Origin: Tolumonas osonensis
GTDB taxonomy: Bacteria; Pseudomonadota; Gammaproteobacteria; Enterobacterales; Aeromonadaceae
Reading direction: 5' to 3'
Assembly: GCF_014202415.1 (NCBI RefSeq)
Contig: NZ_JACHGR010000003.1
Location: 248,001 to 312,000, forward strand
Length of the DNA stretch: 64,000 nucleotides
Part shown: piece by piece, positions 19,356-28,739 of the stretch
Layout: the number at the start of each line of letters is the position of its first letter
How positions within the stretch are numbered: position 1 is the first letter of the stretch
Notes under the pieces: generated by a model
Seen by the model: the letters and a program-made list of their open reading frames with translations, nothing else
Databases searched by the model: none
Told to the model about the DNA's origin: nothing
Translations under genes and position numbers: made by a program

Positions 19356-22300
19356 TTAAATCCTATTCTTCTTAAAGTTCTCAGCCTGTTCCAGCACGCT
19401 TTTGTAAACGTCATCATTTGCCACGGGCGGGAAGCCGTATTTGTGCAGTAACAGAATCAATTCGACTTTCAGCGCGGCTTTGATGTCGTCGCGTTTGCTC
19501 CAGTCGGGGAATTGCGCCTGATTATCGACGATCACTTTCATGGCCTTTGCCAGTTTAAGCATCTTGTCGTCTTCATAGCTGAAATCGTATTTCTGGCGCA
19601 TGGCATTGAGAATGTCGTAGAAGGCTTTCTCTTCAATGTCGATGCCGAGATCGGCAAATGACGTCATTTCACCTTTCAGCTCACCAAATAAACCGAAGAT
19701 GTGATCGACCATTTCATCGGTGATGTTGTTGAACTCTTCGGCGTTAAACACATCGTTTTCTTTGCGTTCGTTATACTGCTCCACCAGCGATTGCAGGCGT
19801 TTCGAGAAATTGATGCCCTGCAACTGGTTCACTTTCTTGAAATCGCTGATAGCCTTTTCCAGCAGCTTTTGCAGCAGTTGGATCTTGGTGTTCGGCAGTT
19901 TTATTTTGCTGATCCGATCGAGATAGTCTTCATCGAAGATATCAATGGCTTCGGCGTTCTCCTCCCCCAGCGTGTAAATCTCTTCAACACCATCTGCTTT
20001 CAACGCTTCAGCGATCATATCGCGCACACGGGCGTTCATCTGCGTCACATCCGGCGCATCGCCTTTGGTCAACTTGAATACGATGGAACGTACCGCCAGA
20101 TAGAAGTGAATGTTATCGCGGTCATCTTGCGTTAGGTTTTCACTGCCACAGCAAACGTCATACGCCGCTTTCAGGCGTTTCACCAACGCCATAAAACGTG
20201 TTTCAAACTTCTTACTCTGTAAGACATATTCTGAGGCCAGATTCAGACAATTAAGCTGTGCTTTCGGTTCGCCACTGAAATAATCGCTGCTATCAAAGTG
20301 GTGGAACATGTTCCCCAATAATGCGAGGTGATTTTTCACCTCCACAATCGATTGGGTGATGTCTTCAAAGTTGGTGGAATCGGCTTTGGAATACATTGCC
20401 AGTGCCAGGTTCATCTGCCGTTTAATGCCGAAGTAATCGACCACCAGCCCTTTCTCTTTGCCTTCAAACTTACGGTTCACTCGGGAAATGGTCTGGATCA
20501 GGTTGTGCTTTTGCAGCGGCTTATCGATATAGATGGTATCGAGTTCCGGCACATCGAAACCGGTCAGCCACATATCCACGACAATCGCGATACGGAAGTT
20601 TGATTTCGGGTTTTTGAACTGTTTATCGCACTCTTTGCGGTCGTCTTTGGTGCCTAGCAAGTCATAGAGCGTGGCGTCATCGTCTTTGCCGCGTGTCATC
20701 ACCATCTTCACCATCGCCGATGGCATCACTTCTTTTTGCTCTTGCTCTGTTAGCTCAATGCCTTCAGGGGCGGTTTTTTCGATAAACCAATCAGGGCGGA
20801 TTTCTTTGACTTGCAGATAAAGCTGATACGCGATTTCACGGCTGGCACAGACAAACATCGCTTTGCCTTTCACCGTAGAGCCTTCTGTCACACGATCTTC
20901 GTAATGTTTCACAAAGTCGGCGGCAATTGCTTTGATGCGATCAGGGTCGCCCAGAATCGCATTCATGTTCGCAGTGGCTTTCTTGCTCTCATCGATCTGA
21001 TATTCACTGGCACCGGCGCTTTCGCATTCGTCGTAATAGTTTTCGATCTCTTGCAGTTTGCTGCTATCAAGCAGCACTTTTGCGGCACGGCCTTCATAAA
21101 CAATTCGCACGGTGATTTCATCGTTCACCGATTCGGTCATGGTGTAGCTATCGACCACCTGACCAAACACATCCAACGTGGCGTCAATCGGCGTGCCGGT
21201 GAAACCAACATAGGTCGCATTGGGGAGTGAATCATGTAGGTATTTAGCAAAGCCGTAGGTTTTGCGCACAGTATTGGTTTTTTCATCAATCACGACCTTC
21301 TGATCGAGGTTGATTTGGCTGCGGTGCGCTTCATCAGAGATACAGATGATGTTGCTGCGTTCTGACAGCAGCTCGGTGTCTTCGGTGAATTTGTGAATGG
21401 TGGTTAAGAACACGCCACCACTGTTGCGGCCTGAGAGTTTCTCGCGTAAGTCGGCTCGGCTTTCGACCGGTACAATCGTCGCATCACCAATATATTGCGT
21501 GGCATTACAGATCTGCTTGGATAGCTGGTCATCGAGATCGGTGCGGTCGGTGATCAGCACAATAGTCGGGCTGGCAAACTCGACACTTTTCATCAGCAAA
21601 CGGGCAAGGAACTGCATGGTGTAACTCTTACCGCAGCCGGTTGCACCGAAGTAAGTCCCTCCTTTACCATCACCTTCAGGTTTACGGGCCGCTTTGATGC
21701 TGAAATAGAGTTTACGAGCCGCGTAATATTGCGGATAACGGCAACAGACTTTCACTTCATGCTTGCTGGTGTCGGGGAAGAATACAAAGTTCTTCACCAC
21801 ATCGAGTAAGCGCACCGGGTGGAATAACCCCTGCACCATGCTGTGTAGCGAATGGATGCCGTTCTCTTCACGCGATTCATTACCGCTCACTTTACGCCAT
21901 GAATAGTAGAAGTCGTAAGGCGCAAACAGGTTGCCCATGCGGTTATTGACGCCGTCGCTGATAATGCACAGCGCGTTGTAGATAAACAGTTGCGGAATAT
22001 CGCGGCGATAGCGTTTACAGAGTTGTTGCCACGCATCATGCAGATTGGCCTGTTCTTCTTTGATCGCACTCTTAAACTCAAACACCACCAGCGGCAAACC
22101 ATTGATATAAAGAATGGCATCAGGAATACGCAGCTGGTCATCTTTGCCGGTGATCTCTAACTGATTGACGATTTTCAGACGGTTTTGCTCGGTCGGCAGA
22201 TAAGCGGTTTTGGGTTCGGCAACGGCGGCCAGCGGTTCAGGCTCAGGTGTAAATAATGCAGCAAGTGCGTGGGGTAAATGGCGGGTATCAGTCAGTTCGA

Positions 22301-22637
22301 TGTAGAGATCTTTCTGATTACGGTCATCGCGCTTAAACAGAAAACCGTTGGAAAGCCAGTTGCAGAAGGTTTTATTACTGTCGTAGAGGTCGTTGGCAGA
22401 GAGTGTGGTGAGCTGGCAAATAATACGGGCAATTTCAGCATCGGTAATACCATCGGGCTGATAACGGCGGCGGAGATAATCACGCAAATCGCTTTCAATC
22501 AGCACCTGAATTTTATCAGTGCGTTGAAGCTGTTCACCGGAAAGGTAATGATAACCCTGCTCACCGAGTAATTCGATGATGGCTTGTTCCAGTTTTGCTT
22601 CGGTAAATTTGATCGATCCTTCCATGAACATCCGCAT
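19356..22637 (-). CDS. hsdR: Type I restriction enzyme, R (endonuclease/translocase) subunit
   Basis: HsdR cuts unmodified DNA after ATP-driven translocation. Of 1093 residues, the N-terminal third holds a PD-(D/E)xK nuclease (PDAILYINGLPLVVFEFKS around 172-190). The SF2 motor follows with Walker A GATGCGKS at 331-338, DEAH box (ISDEAHRS) at about 433-440, VGFTGTP, and a second RecA domain with DMWLTGFDVPELDTIYIDKP and QTISRVNR. The C-terminal helical domain would bind the methylase. No strong ribosome site is visible; ATGs at codons 3 and 5 are alternative starts. It is separated from hsdM-hsdS by a divergent toxin-antitoxin pair, so it must have its own promoter in 22638-22771. It appears intact. 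Confidence 0.95.
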   Translation of the reverse strand: MRMFMEGSIKFTEAKLEQAIIELLGEQGYHYLSGEQLQRTDKIQVLIESDLRDYLRRRYQPDGITDAEIARIICQLTTLSANDLYDSNKTFCNWLSNGFLFKRDDRNQKDLYIELTDTRHLPHALAALFTPEPEPLAAVAEPKTAYLPTEQNRLKIVNQLEITGKDDQLRIPDAILYINGLPLVVFEFKSAIKEEQANLHDAWQQLCKRYRRDIPQLFIYNALCIISDGVNNRMGNLFAPYDFYYSWRKVSGNESREENGIHSLHSMVQGLFHPVRLLDVVKNFVFFPDTSKHEVKVCCRYPQYYAARKLYFSIKAARKPEGDGKGGTYFGATGCGKSYTMQFLARLLMKSVEFASPTIVLITDRTDLDDQLSKQICNATQYIGDATIVPVESRADLREKLSGRNSGGVFLTTIHKFTEDTELLSERSNIICISDEAHRSQINLDQKVVIDEKTNTVRKTYGFAKYLHDSLPNATYVGFTGTPIDATLDVFGQVVDSYTMTESVNDEITVRIVYEGRAAKVLLDSSKLQEIENYYDECESAGASEYQIDESKKATANMNAILGDPDRIKAIAADFVKHYEDRVTEGSTVKGKAMFVCASREIAYQLYLQVKEIRPDWFIEKTAPEGIELTEQEQKEVMPSAMVKMVMTRGKDDDATLYDLLGTKDDRKECDKQFKNPKSNFRIAIVVDMWLTGFDVPELDTIYIDKPLQKHNLIQTISRVNRKFEGKEKGLVVDYFGIKRQMNLALAMYSKADSTNFEDITQSIVEVKNHLALLGNMFHHFDSSDYFSGEPKAQLNCLNLASEYVLQSKKFETRFMALVKRLKAAYDVCCGSENLTQDDRDNIHFYLAVRSIVFKLTKGDAPDVTQMNARVRDMIAEALKADGVEEIYTLGEENAEAIDIFDEDYLDRISKIKLPNTKIQLLQKLLEKAISDFKKVNQLQGINFSKRLQSLVEQYNERKENDVFNAEEFNNITDEMVDHIFGLFGELKGEMTSFADLGIDIEEKAFYDILNAMRQKYDFSYEDDKMLKLAKAMKVIVDNQAQFPDWSKRDDIKAALKVELILLLHKYGFPPVANDDVYKSVLEQAENFKKNRI

Positions 22638-22771
22638 GACCGTTTTGACTGCCAGAATTAACAGTAGTTTACTGATTCAGGAGTCAAAAAGGTATGGGGT
22701 AAACGCCCGTTCCCTTCCAATGTTGCAAACCAATCCTTTACATCGATAGTTTTCACAAATATGATTTTTTC

Positions 22772-23764
22772 ATGATTCATGAAAATTTGGAAAACGTGAA
22801 AATGAAGGAACCGGATCTGGAAAGCATTCTTCAGGTTTTACCGAATGAATGGCAACCGCAAATAAAGCTTTTTAACACAGCATCAGACACTGGATGTGAT
22901 GGTGAGTTGACCATTCAACTGAATCAGAAAACCAAGCACTATTTGCTCGCATTTAAGCAAATACACCGCAAAGAAAGTCTGGTGCATTATTCCCATGCCC
23001 ATTCGAACACACAGCGCATCTTGGTGTGTAACCCATTGAGTACATACCTGCGGGATATCTGCACAGAGCTCAATGTGAATTACATCGATGAATCCGGCAA
23101 CATCAGAATTGCGGATGACTCTACTTATATCCTCATCCAAGGGCAGAAGGCTGTTGCGAGTAAGGCTATTGCCACGATGACAACCGGTATCGTGAAATGT
23201 TTATTTGCCTTCTTTGCTGAACCATCGCTGCTGAACGAGCCTTACAGCCTCATTGCTGAACGAGCTGGCATTTCATTAGGTATGGTCAATAAGACCATGA
23301 CTTTTCTGATAGAAAACAAGCATATTGCTCATCAATCTACGCCACGTCGATTTTTAGATGTTCAAACTCTGCAATACGAATGGTTGATCAGTTATCAGCA
23401 GAAGGTTGCCCCTAAAATACCGTCTATTGCGTGCCCTCCGCCTGAAAACTGGGAAAGCGTTCCATTAAATACTGGTGACATTTGGGCTGGTGAGGTTGCC
23501 GCTGCGCAGTTAACGAACTATCTCATCCCTCAGGATTACCTGTTATTCACGCAAAATATGCGGCCTGAAAAATACCCCATCAGCAAAAATCACAATGCAA
23601 AATTGCGGATGAAAAAAGCATTCTGGGGTAAAGCGCTCAGTATTTCTCAAAACGCATTTGCCTTGCTGACAGTGGCTGAGTTGCTGTTGAGTAATGATGG
23701 ACGAAATCGTGAATTAGCCGAGATGATCAATGACCAATATTTACACCTTACAAAACTCCCTTGA
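22772..23764 (+). CDS. AbiEi-like antitoxin / HTH regulator
   Basis: A 330-residue protein that resembles AbiEi-family antitoxins of type IV toxin-antitoxin systems. Residues 80-125 (QRILVCNPLSTYLRDIC, NYIDESGNIRI) match a motif I associate with the AbiEi_2 family, and a winged helix-turn-helix follows at about 143-190 (YSLIAERAGISLGMVNKTM). AbiEi proteins neutralise the AbiEii toxin and repress their own promoter. The downstream gene overlaps by 35 bases and encodes a matching nucleotidyltransferase, which supports the assignment. The start is uncertain: neither ATG at 22772 nor 22802 has a clear ribosome site. Divergent from hsdR across a 134-base shared promoter region. Confidence 0.75.
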   Translation: MIHENLENVKMKEPDLESILQVLPNEWQPQIKLFNTASDTGCDGELTIQLNQKTKHYLLAFKQIHRKESLVHYSHAHSNTQRILVCNPLSTYLRDICTELNVNYIDESGNIRIADDSTYILIQGQKAVASKAIATMTTGIVKCLFAFFAEPSLLNEPYSLIAERAGISLGMVNKTMTFLIENKHIAHQSTPRRFLDVQTLQYEWLISYQQKVAPKIPSIACPPPENWESVPLNTGDIWAGEVAAAQLTNYLIPQDYLLFTQNMRPEKYPISKNHNAKLRMKKAFWGKALSISQNAFALLTVAELLLSNDGRNRELAEMINDQYLHLTKLP

Positions 23765-24548
23765 TCCGTTGCTGCATCGGGCATTAAGCAATGTGGTTGC
23801 TGCGGCGAACAGTATTCCGCTCGATTATTTTATCGCGGGGGCAACTGCACGAGACATCGTGCTGCATGGCATCTTTGGCTATGCCCCCAGCAGAGCAACA
23901 CGAGATATTGATACAGCCATTTTCATCCGATCATGGGATGAGTTCACCCATGCCAGAAATGCGCTGATAGAAAAAGGGATGCTTGAGACAACACATGCAC
24001 ACCGTTTAATCGAACCTGTAACAGGTCTGCCGTTAGATATCATTCCTTTTGGTGAGATAGCGGATAGTGAGGGCTCTATTCAATGGCCGCCAGACTATGC
24101 GGTAACCATGAGCGTGATTGGTTTTGATGAAGCCTATTCCGCTGCATTATTGGTGGAAGATAGAGGGTTACAATTCAAAGTTGCCTCTTTACCCGGCATC
24201 GCACTCTTGAAATTGATCGCATGGGATGAAAAAGGTCAGGCACGAAATAAAGACGCCACGGATTTTTATGCCATCCTCGATCGCTATCAGATGATCAGTG
24301 CAGACAGACTCTGGGACGACTACGTGCCGAATGACATTTATGGTTATGACATTGCCCGTTGTTGTTCATTTTTATTGGGGTTTGATATCAAAAATATCCT
24401 CTCTGATCCTGCCAGAGACGTGCTAGCCCGGATTCAGTCATCAAAACAAGATGAATTTATCTCGGTCATTGCAAGAACACAGGCGGGTATTGATATCGCT
24501 CAACTCGAAGCCATGTTGAATGCCTTCTGGCATGGTGTAGATCTCTGA
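23730..24548 (+). CDS. AbiEii-like nucleotidyltransferase toxin
   Basis: A 272-residue nucleotidyltransferase-fold protein. The signature is GATARD at 37-42 followed by the metal-binding DID at 59-61 (TRDIDTAIF). A further conserved segment LPGIALLKLIAWDEKGQARNKDATDFYAIL resembles the AbiEii/AbiGii family, whose characterised members modify tRNA with nucleotides and halt growth during phage infection. It overlaps the antitoxin gene by 35 bases in another frame, typical of a coupled pair. The third catalytic carboxylate is not obvious by eye. Toxin activity is inferred from family and context. Convergent with hsdS. Confidence 0.78.
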   Translation: MTNIYTLQNSLDPLLHRALSNVVAAANSIPLDYFIAGATARDIVLHGIFGYAPSRATRDIDTAIFIRSWDEFTHARNALIEKGMLETTHAHRLIEPVTGLPLDIIPFGEIADSEGSIQWPPDYAVTMSVIGFDEAYSAALLVEDRGLQFKVASLPGIALLKLIAWDEKGQARNKDATDFYAILDRYQMISADRLWDDYVPNDIYGYDIARCCSFLLGFDIKNILSDPARDVLARIQSSKQDEFISVIARTQAGIDIAQLEAMLNAFWHGVDL

Positions 24549-24559
24549 ATCGCCAATGA

Positions 24560-24585
24560 CCACTCCCCCAGCTATGAGGGAGTGG
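24560..24585. terminator. Hairpin between the toxin gene and hsdS
   Basis: CCACTCCC and GGGAGTGG form an 8-bp stem with a 10-base loop between the two convergent genes. No T tract follows on either side, so termination is only suggested. Confidence 0.4.
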
Positions 24586-24620
24586 CATCATCAGAATTAA
24601 AAGATGGGCGTTTTCAGGAA

Positions 24621-25949
24621 TCAGCGGGCTTCGGCCAGCTCAGGTACTTCTGGTAAAGCATGCAGCGCCAGTTCGCCGGAAATGAGTTTGGGTAGCAGTG
24701 AGTCTCTAATATTTGATAAGGATGAAGTTTCTTTCACATTACTGGTTATTTTGTCAAAAATCGTTTTTGCCATTTTCGTAAATTCAAGAATTACGGGTTT
24801 GGTTGGAACAACTATCTCTATGGTTTTGAATGTTGATTTACTAATTTCGGCAAAAGTGGTTCCGCCAGCCATTCCTTTTATTTGATCCATGTTCGAATCT
24901 AACCACTGAATAATGTATTCCGCTGTGAAATTTTTAGCCGATGGAATCGCAATGTAGCCTTGATTGATTGCAACTGGAATTTTAGCCAATGCCAGATAAC
25001 CAACAGGTGCTCGTGATGACATCAAGACTGTATTTTCAGGTAATAGCCCAGAGGTTATTTTTTTCAATCCAGCTTCAGTAATTTTTCTTGATGTATCGAG
25101 TAAAATTTTTGTATCAAGGTCTGATAAATCTTTTGGCGATGTCCAATGAATATCACCATTTTCCCAAAACTCTGGATTAGCAGTGCTCGGTGTTGAACCT
25201 CCCTTTACTTCAAATTCATCACCTGTCGTTGAAATATCCCACCCCTTCGGCACCCAGCCTAATTCGGTTTCTTCAAATTCAGACGGGAACAGGGCGCGGG
25301 TCTCGGCGGGTAACGGTTTGAAATCGGCTTTGGCGCGCAGCAGGCGGCGTTGTTCGGCGCGTTCCTGCAAGGTGTCAGGAATGTCGTTGCCTGCATCAAG
25401 GGCGTTATCAATCACCGGATCAAAATCAACAAACCACGACTTAAACAACGTTTGCGCCATCTGTTCGAGGGTTTGGTTGATTTGGCGATTGAGGGTGATT
25501 TTTTTTTCCAAAGAATCTAGCTTATTTACTATTTCATCCTGTATCCAGCGAGGTGGAATATTCACTGGTAGTGCATAAAAGTCTTCTCTGCGTGTTGATG
25601 GGATCGCAGAACCAGAATCAAGACCATTGATATCTTGCGTTAGTAAATGGTAGTAAGCCCATTTCAAATTAATGTTAATTAATGGATGAATATAAAAAGC
25701 AGTATCAATAACAAAAAAAGGTTTATCTGAATAATGAATACCTCGATAAGCGCCTTTTCGACCAACAATGACACTTGGATATTGGCATAATGGTGTATCA
25801 CAGAAACCTACTGGTCCATTAGTACCATACACAGGAAATTCAGCTTGTGCGCCTTGATAGTCTTTCAACGCTTTTCCATATTTTAATTCGACAATCTCTC
25901 CCCAAGTGGTTTGATTCCATTGATTTTCATCAAGATTCTTACTCCCCAT
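24621..25949 (-). CDS. hsdS: Type I restriction-modification specificity subunit
   Basis: HsdS (442 residues) reads the bipartite DNA target for both methylation and cleavage. Two target-recognition domains are evident: about 10-150 and about 235-395, each followed by a conserved helical spacer (IQDEIVNKLDSLEKKITLNRQ near 140-160; ILEFTKMAKTIFDKI near 395-410). The long central linker contains LFKSWFVDFDPV, common in this subfamily. The second domain includes HWTSPKDLSD and MSSRAPVGYLALA. It overlaps hsdM by 11 bases, so the two are coupled. The C-terminal DSLLPKLISGEL motif is typical. The target sequence cannot be deduced. Confidence 0.94.
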   Translation of the reverse strand: MGSKNLDENQWNQTTWGEIVELKYGKALKDYQGAQAEFPVYGTNGPVGFCDTPLCQYPSVIVGRKGAYRGIHYSDKPFFVIDTAFYIHPLININLKWAYYHLLTQDINGLDSGSAIPSTRREDFYALPVNIPPRWIQDEIVNKLDSLEKKITLNRQINQTLEQMAQTLFKSWFVDFDPVIDNALDAGNDIPDTLQERAEQRRLLRAKADFKPLPAETRALFPSEFEETELGWVPKGWDISTTGDEFEVKGGSTPSTANPEFWENGDIHWTSPKDLSDLDTKILLDTSRKITEAGLKKITSGLLPENTVLMSSRAPVGYLALAKIPVAINQGYIAIPSAKNFTAEYIIQWLDSNMDQIKGMAGGTTFAEISKSTFKTIEIVVPTKPVILEFTKMAKTIFDKITSNVKETSSLSNIRDSLLPKLISGELALHALPEVPELAEAR

Positions 25950-27543
25950 AACCCAACGCCTCCAGATTATGACGGATCGCCTGATCCAGCGTTTCGGCTT
26001 GTTTCATCTGTTGGAACAGGGTCTGCGACAGCTCATGCATCTTCGCTTCAAACGGCACGCCATCATCTTCTAACTCGGCAGCCCCGACATAACGCCCCGG
26101 TGTCAGCACATAGTCGTTAGCTTTCATTTCATCAATGGTGGCAACTTTGCAGAAACCAGCGATATCGTCATATTGCGCTAATTTGCTTTCACCACGTTGG
26201 ATGCGATCGGCCAACTCTTCGGGCGTGCTGCGCCATGCGTGATAGGTGTCGGCAATACGGGCGATATCTTCCACTGTTAGTTCTTTGGTGGTGCGGCTTA
26301 TCATGGTGCCGAGTTCACGCGCATCGATAAACAGCGTTTCACCGGCACGATTGCGGTAGCCATGCGACAGATCGGCTTTTTTGTTTTTTGTTATAAACCA
26401 CAAACAGACCGGAATTTGCGTGGTGTAGAACAACTGCCCCGGCAGCGCGATCATACATTCCACCAAGTCGTTCTCAATCATCTGCGCTCTGATTTCGCCT
26501 TCACCGCTGGTGTTCGAGCTCATCGAACCGTTCGCCAGCACAAAGCCTGCCGTGCCGGTTTCTGACAGCTTCGACAGCATGTGTAAAATCCAACCGTAGT
26601 TGGCATTGCCGGTTGGCGGCGTGCGATAACCAGCAAAGCGCGGATCAGTCGTCAGCTCGGCTTCGTTGCGCCAGTCTTTCAGGTTAAACGGCGGGTTCGC
26701 CATGATGAAATCGGCTTTCAGATCCGGGTGTTGATCGCTGAAAAAGGTATTGGCAGGCCGTTCACCGAGGTTGCCTGATAAGCCACGAATGGCAAGGTTC
26801 ATCTTCGCCAGCTTATAGGTGGTGGCTGTCAGTTCCTGCCCGTAGATGGCCACGTCTTTACTGCGCCCCTGATGGCTTTCAACAAATTTCAGCGACTGCA
26901 CGAACATACCGCCCGAGCCACAACACGGGTCGTAAATCTTACCCTGATAAGGTTCCAACATCTCGGCAAGCAGCGTAACCACACACTTCGGGGTATAAAA
27001 TTCACCACCGCCTTTACCTTCGGTTGCAGCAAATTTCCCTAAGAAATATTCATACACACGGCCTACCAAGTCGTCTTCACTTAAGTGACATTCATTCGCC
27101 AGTGTGTCGATGTTCTCGATGCTATCAATCAGCGAGGCGAGCTTTTTCACCTCAAGGTTCTGGCGTGAGAAGTAGTTATCAGGCAATGCGCCTTGCAGCA
27201 CAGGGTTGCGTTTCTCGATGGTGGAGAGCGCGGTATCAATCTTCACCGCGATGTCATCTTGCTTGGCTTGCGCCTGAATGTAAGACCAACGCGCCTCTTC
27301 CGGCAGATAGAAGATATTGTCTTGCTGGTAGAACACATCCATATCAACAAAGGCTTCTTTGCCTTCGTTAACCAACTGCTGGCGGCGCTTCTCAAACTTG
27401 TCGCTGATAAACTTCAGGAAGACAAGGCTTAACACCACATGCTTGTATTCGGATGATTCAACGCTGCCGCGTAATTGATTTGCGGTATCCCACAGGGTTT
27501 CTTCAAACCCTTTCTGTGCTTTCTTTGCCGGTGCTTTTGCCAT
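25939..27543 (-). CDS. hsdM: Type I restriction-modification methyltransferase subunit
   Basis: HsdM is the N6-adenine methyltransferase of the type I complex. The 534-residue protein has an N-terminal helical HsdM_N region (TLWDTANQLRGSVESSEYK), the AdoMet-binding motif DPCCGSGG at 205-212, and the catalytic NPPF at 283-286. GGGEFYTPKCVVTLLAEML just before motif I is diagnostic. First gene of the hsdM-hsdS unit on the minus strand; hsdS begins inside its end. The upstream 700 bases lack a gene but contain a short palindrome (27778-27794) that could be an operator. Confidence 0.96.
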   Translation of the reverse strand: MAKAPAKKAQKGFEETLWDTANQLRGSVESSEYKHVVLSLVFLKFISDKFEKRRQQLVNEGKEAFVDMDVFYQQDNIFYLPEEARWSYIQAQAKQDDIAVKIDTALSTIEKRNPVLQGALPDNYFSRQNLEVKKLASLIDSIENIDTLANECHLSEDDLVGRVYEYFLGKFAATEGKGGGEFYTPKCVVTLLAEMLEPYQGKIYDPCCGSGGMFVQSLKFVESHQGRSKDVAIYGQELTATTYKLAKMNLAIRGLSGNLGERPANTFFSDQHPDLKADFIMANPPFNLKDWRNEAELTTDPRFAGYRTPPTGNANYGWILHMLSKLSETGTAGFVLANGSMSSNTSGEGEIRAQMIENDLVECMIALPGQLFYTTQIPVCLWFITKNKKADLSHGYRNRAGETLFIDARELGTMISRTTKELTVEDIARIADTYHAWRSTPEELADRIQRGESKLAQYDDIAGFCKVATIDEMKANDYVLTPGRYVGAAELEDDGVPFEAKMHELSQTLFQQMKQAETLDQAIRHNLEALGYGE

Positions 27544-28075
27544 GACAATGCTTCTGATGATTTCTGTTGAGGCTAGTTTACCCGATTGAGCACTAGGAGG
27601 GGGATGTTGATATCGGTTGTTACCGCATGTTTTGATGTTGTTTGGTCATCCGAAAATCAACGATGGCAATTTTGCTGGTGGAGAAGGTGCCTAAATCCGA
27701 AATAAATGCCAGCCTGAATTCTGGGTAAAACCAGATTCACCATTAGGCTCCAATTGAGTAAATAAATATTTTTTCGCACTGCGAATTTCGCAGTAAATTC
27801 GCATATACAAGGATTCCAACCCTAGTCCGGATAAGCGAACTACAGCGTTGATATACCTATTTCGCAATACACGCTCACTGTTTCAAAAAATGGGGGCTAT
27901 CTGAATGTTCCTGCGTATCATGAACACGTTTAACGCCTTTGCCGGAATCAGTGTTCATCATCTTCATCGCAAGGAGTTTCGGTGGCCCCGTTTCGCTTGT
28001 TTGTGACCCTTTCGCATTAAACAGGCTATTTCCTTCAATGAAGAATATCCCTATACCAATGGTTATATTAAAAGG
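27544..28075. other. Non-coding stretch upstream of hsdM, with one palindrome
   Basis: About 530 bases without a credible gene. The hsdM promoter should lie here. The only clear structure is the perfect 17-bp palindrome at 27778-27794 (arms ACTGCGAA / TTCGCAGT around one T) flanked by further TTCGCA steps. Confidence 0.5.
27778..27794. promoter_or_regulatory. Operator-like palindrome
   Basis: ACTGCGAA-T-TTCGCAGT is a perfect 8+1+8 palindrome, about 235 bases upstream of hsdM. It looks like a dimeric repressor site. The winged-helix or AlpA-like island regulators are candidate binders (inference). Confidence 0.4.
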
Positions 28076-28215
28076 ACTACGATAGCCGTAGTAGGTGACA
28101 CCACAAAAACAGGTGTGACTACTACGATGGTAGTAGTAGTCAGCTAACAATTTCTGTAAACCAGCTACGATAGCCGTAGTAGTCTTTGGTATACCCACTA
28201 CGATAGTCATAGTGG
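28076..28215. repeat. Array of four hairpin repeats with core ACTACGATAG
   Basis: Four imperfect palindromes sit at 28076-28092, 28117-28141, 28164-28180 and 28195-28215. Each contains (A/G)CTACGAT(A/G)G; units 1 and 3 are CTACG-ATAGC-CGTAG. The cores start at 28076, 28121, 28164 and 28197, spacings of 45, 43 and 33 bases, near multiples of the helical turn. They follow immediately after the winged-helix gene. Repeats of this kind beside a Rep-like gene suggest iterons or operators; the function is not proven. Confidence 0.7.
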
Positions 28216-28241
28216 TAAAAATCGGAATTTGCCGTCTTTGA

Positions 28242-28739
28242 TCAGGTTGCTTCATATTGGATATTTCCGGAGAAGGGCGTATCGAAAGACATTCGAAGCG
28301 CTGAACGCGTTCCTTTAATCTTGGATACCCACATCCCATTTTCACATTGATCAATATCATCAACAGGCAACCAGGTAAGCGCATACAGTGCTGGCTTTCT
28401 TTTTCCATCTTTGCCGGAATATCCACCATGTCGCGTCTTGACGATTAACCCTCTTTTTAACAACTCTTTTATAGCTCTGTTTATAGTATCAGGGCTGGTA
28501 ATGCCAAAAGCTGACATCTCTTTCTCCGTTGCACATAAATCGCCGTTGTTGCGACCGTTATACTGGCGCACCAACACCATTAGTGCTCTGAAAGTCGCAT
28601 GAGACAGCGCATTTACATCAGGTCCCAAAAACACTTGCTGAGGGATGCTACAATATCCACCCCGAGCCCCCCAATGCCCCGTCAAAAAACCTAGTGAGGT
28701 GTATTTCTTCTTTCGTCTTAACTCACTTGGAGATGTCAT
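28242..28739 (-). CDS. Winged-helix, replication/regulatory-type island protein
   Basis: A 165-residue protein starting at 28739 with a strong AGGAG ribosome site. The middle (ALSHATFRALMVLVRQYNGRN then EMSAFGITSPDTINRAIKEL and GLIVKTRHGGYSGKDGKRKPALYALTW) has the layout of a winged helix-turn-helix like those in plasmid and phage replication proteins. I cannot name the family. It lies directly beside the hairpin-repeat array at 28076-28215, so it may bind those repeats to start replication of the excised island or regulate its genes. The N-terminus is basic (LRRKKKYT). Role is inference. Confidence 0.7.
   Translation of the reverse strand: MTSPSELRRKKKYTSLGFLTGHWGARGGYCSIPQQVFLGPDVNALSHATFRALMVLVRQYNGRNNGDLCATEKEMSAFGITSPDTINRAIKELLKRGLIVKTRHGGYSGKDGKRKPALYALTWLPVDDIDQCENGMWVSKIKGTRSALRMSFDTPFSGNIQYEAT

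Noticed and set aside
27875-28429. A 184-codon frame covering the hairpin repeats
   Set aside because: It overlaps the better-supported winged-helix gene, and its peptide is dominated by the repeat (TTT, YYY runs). No ribosome site.
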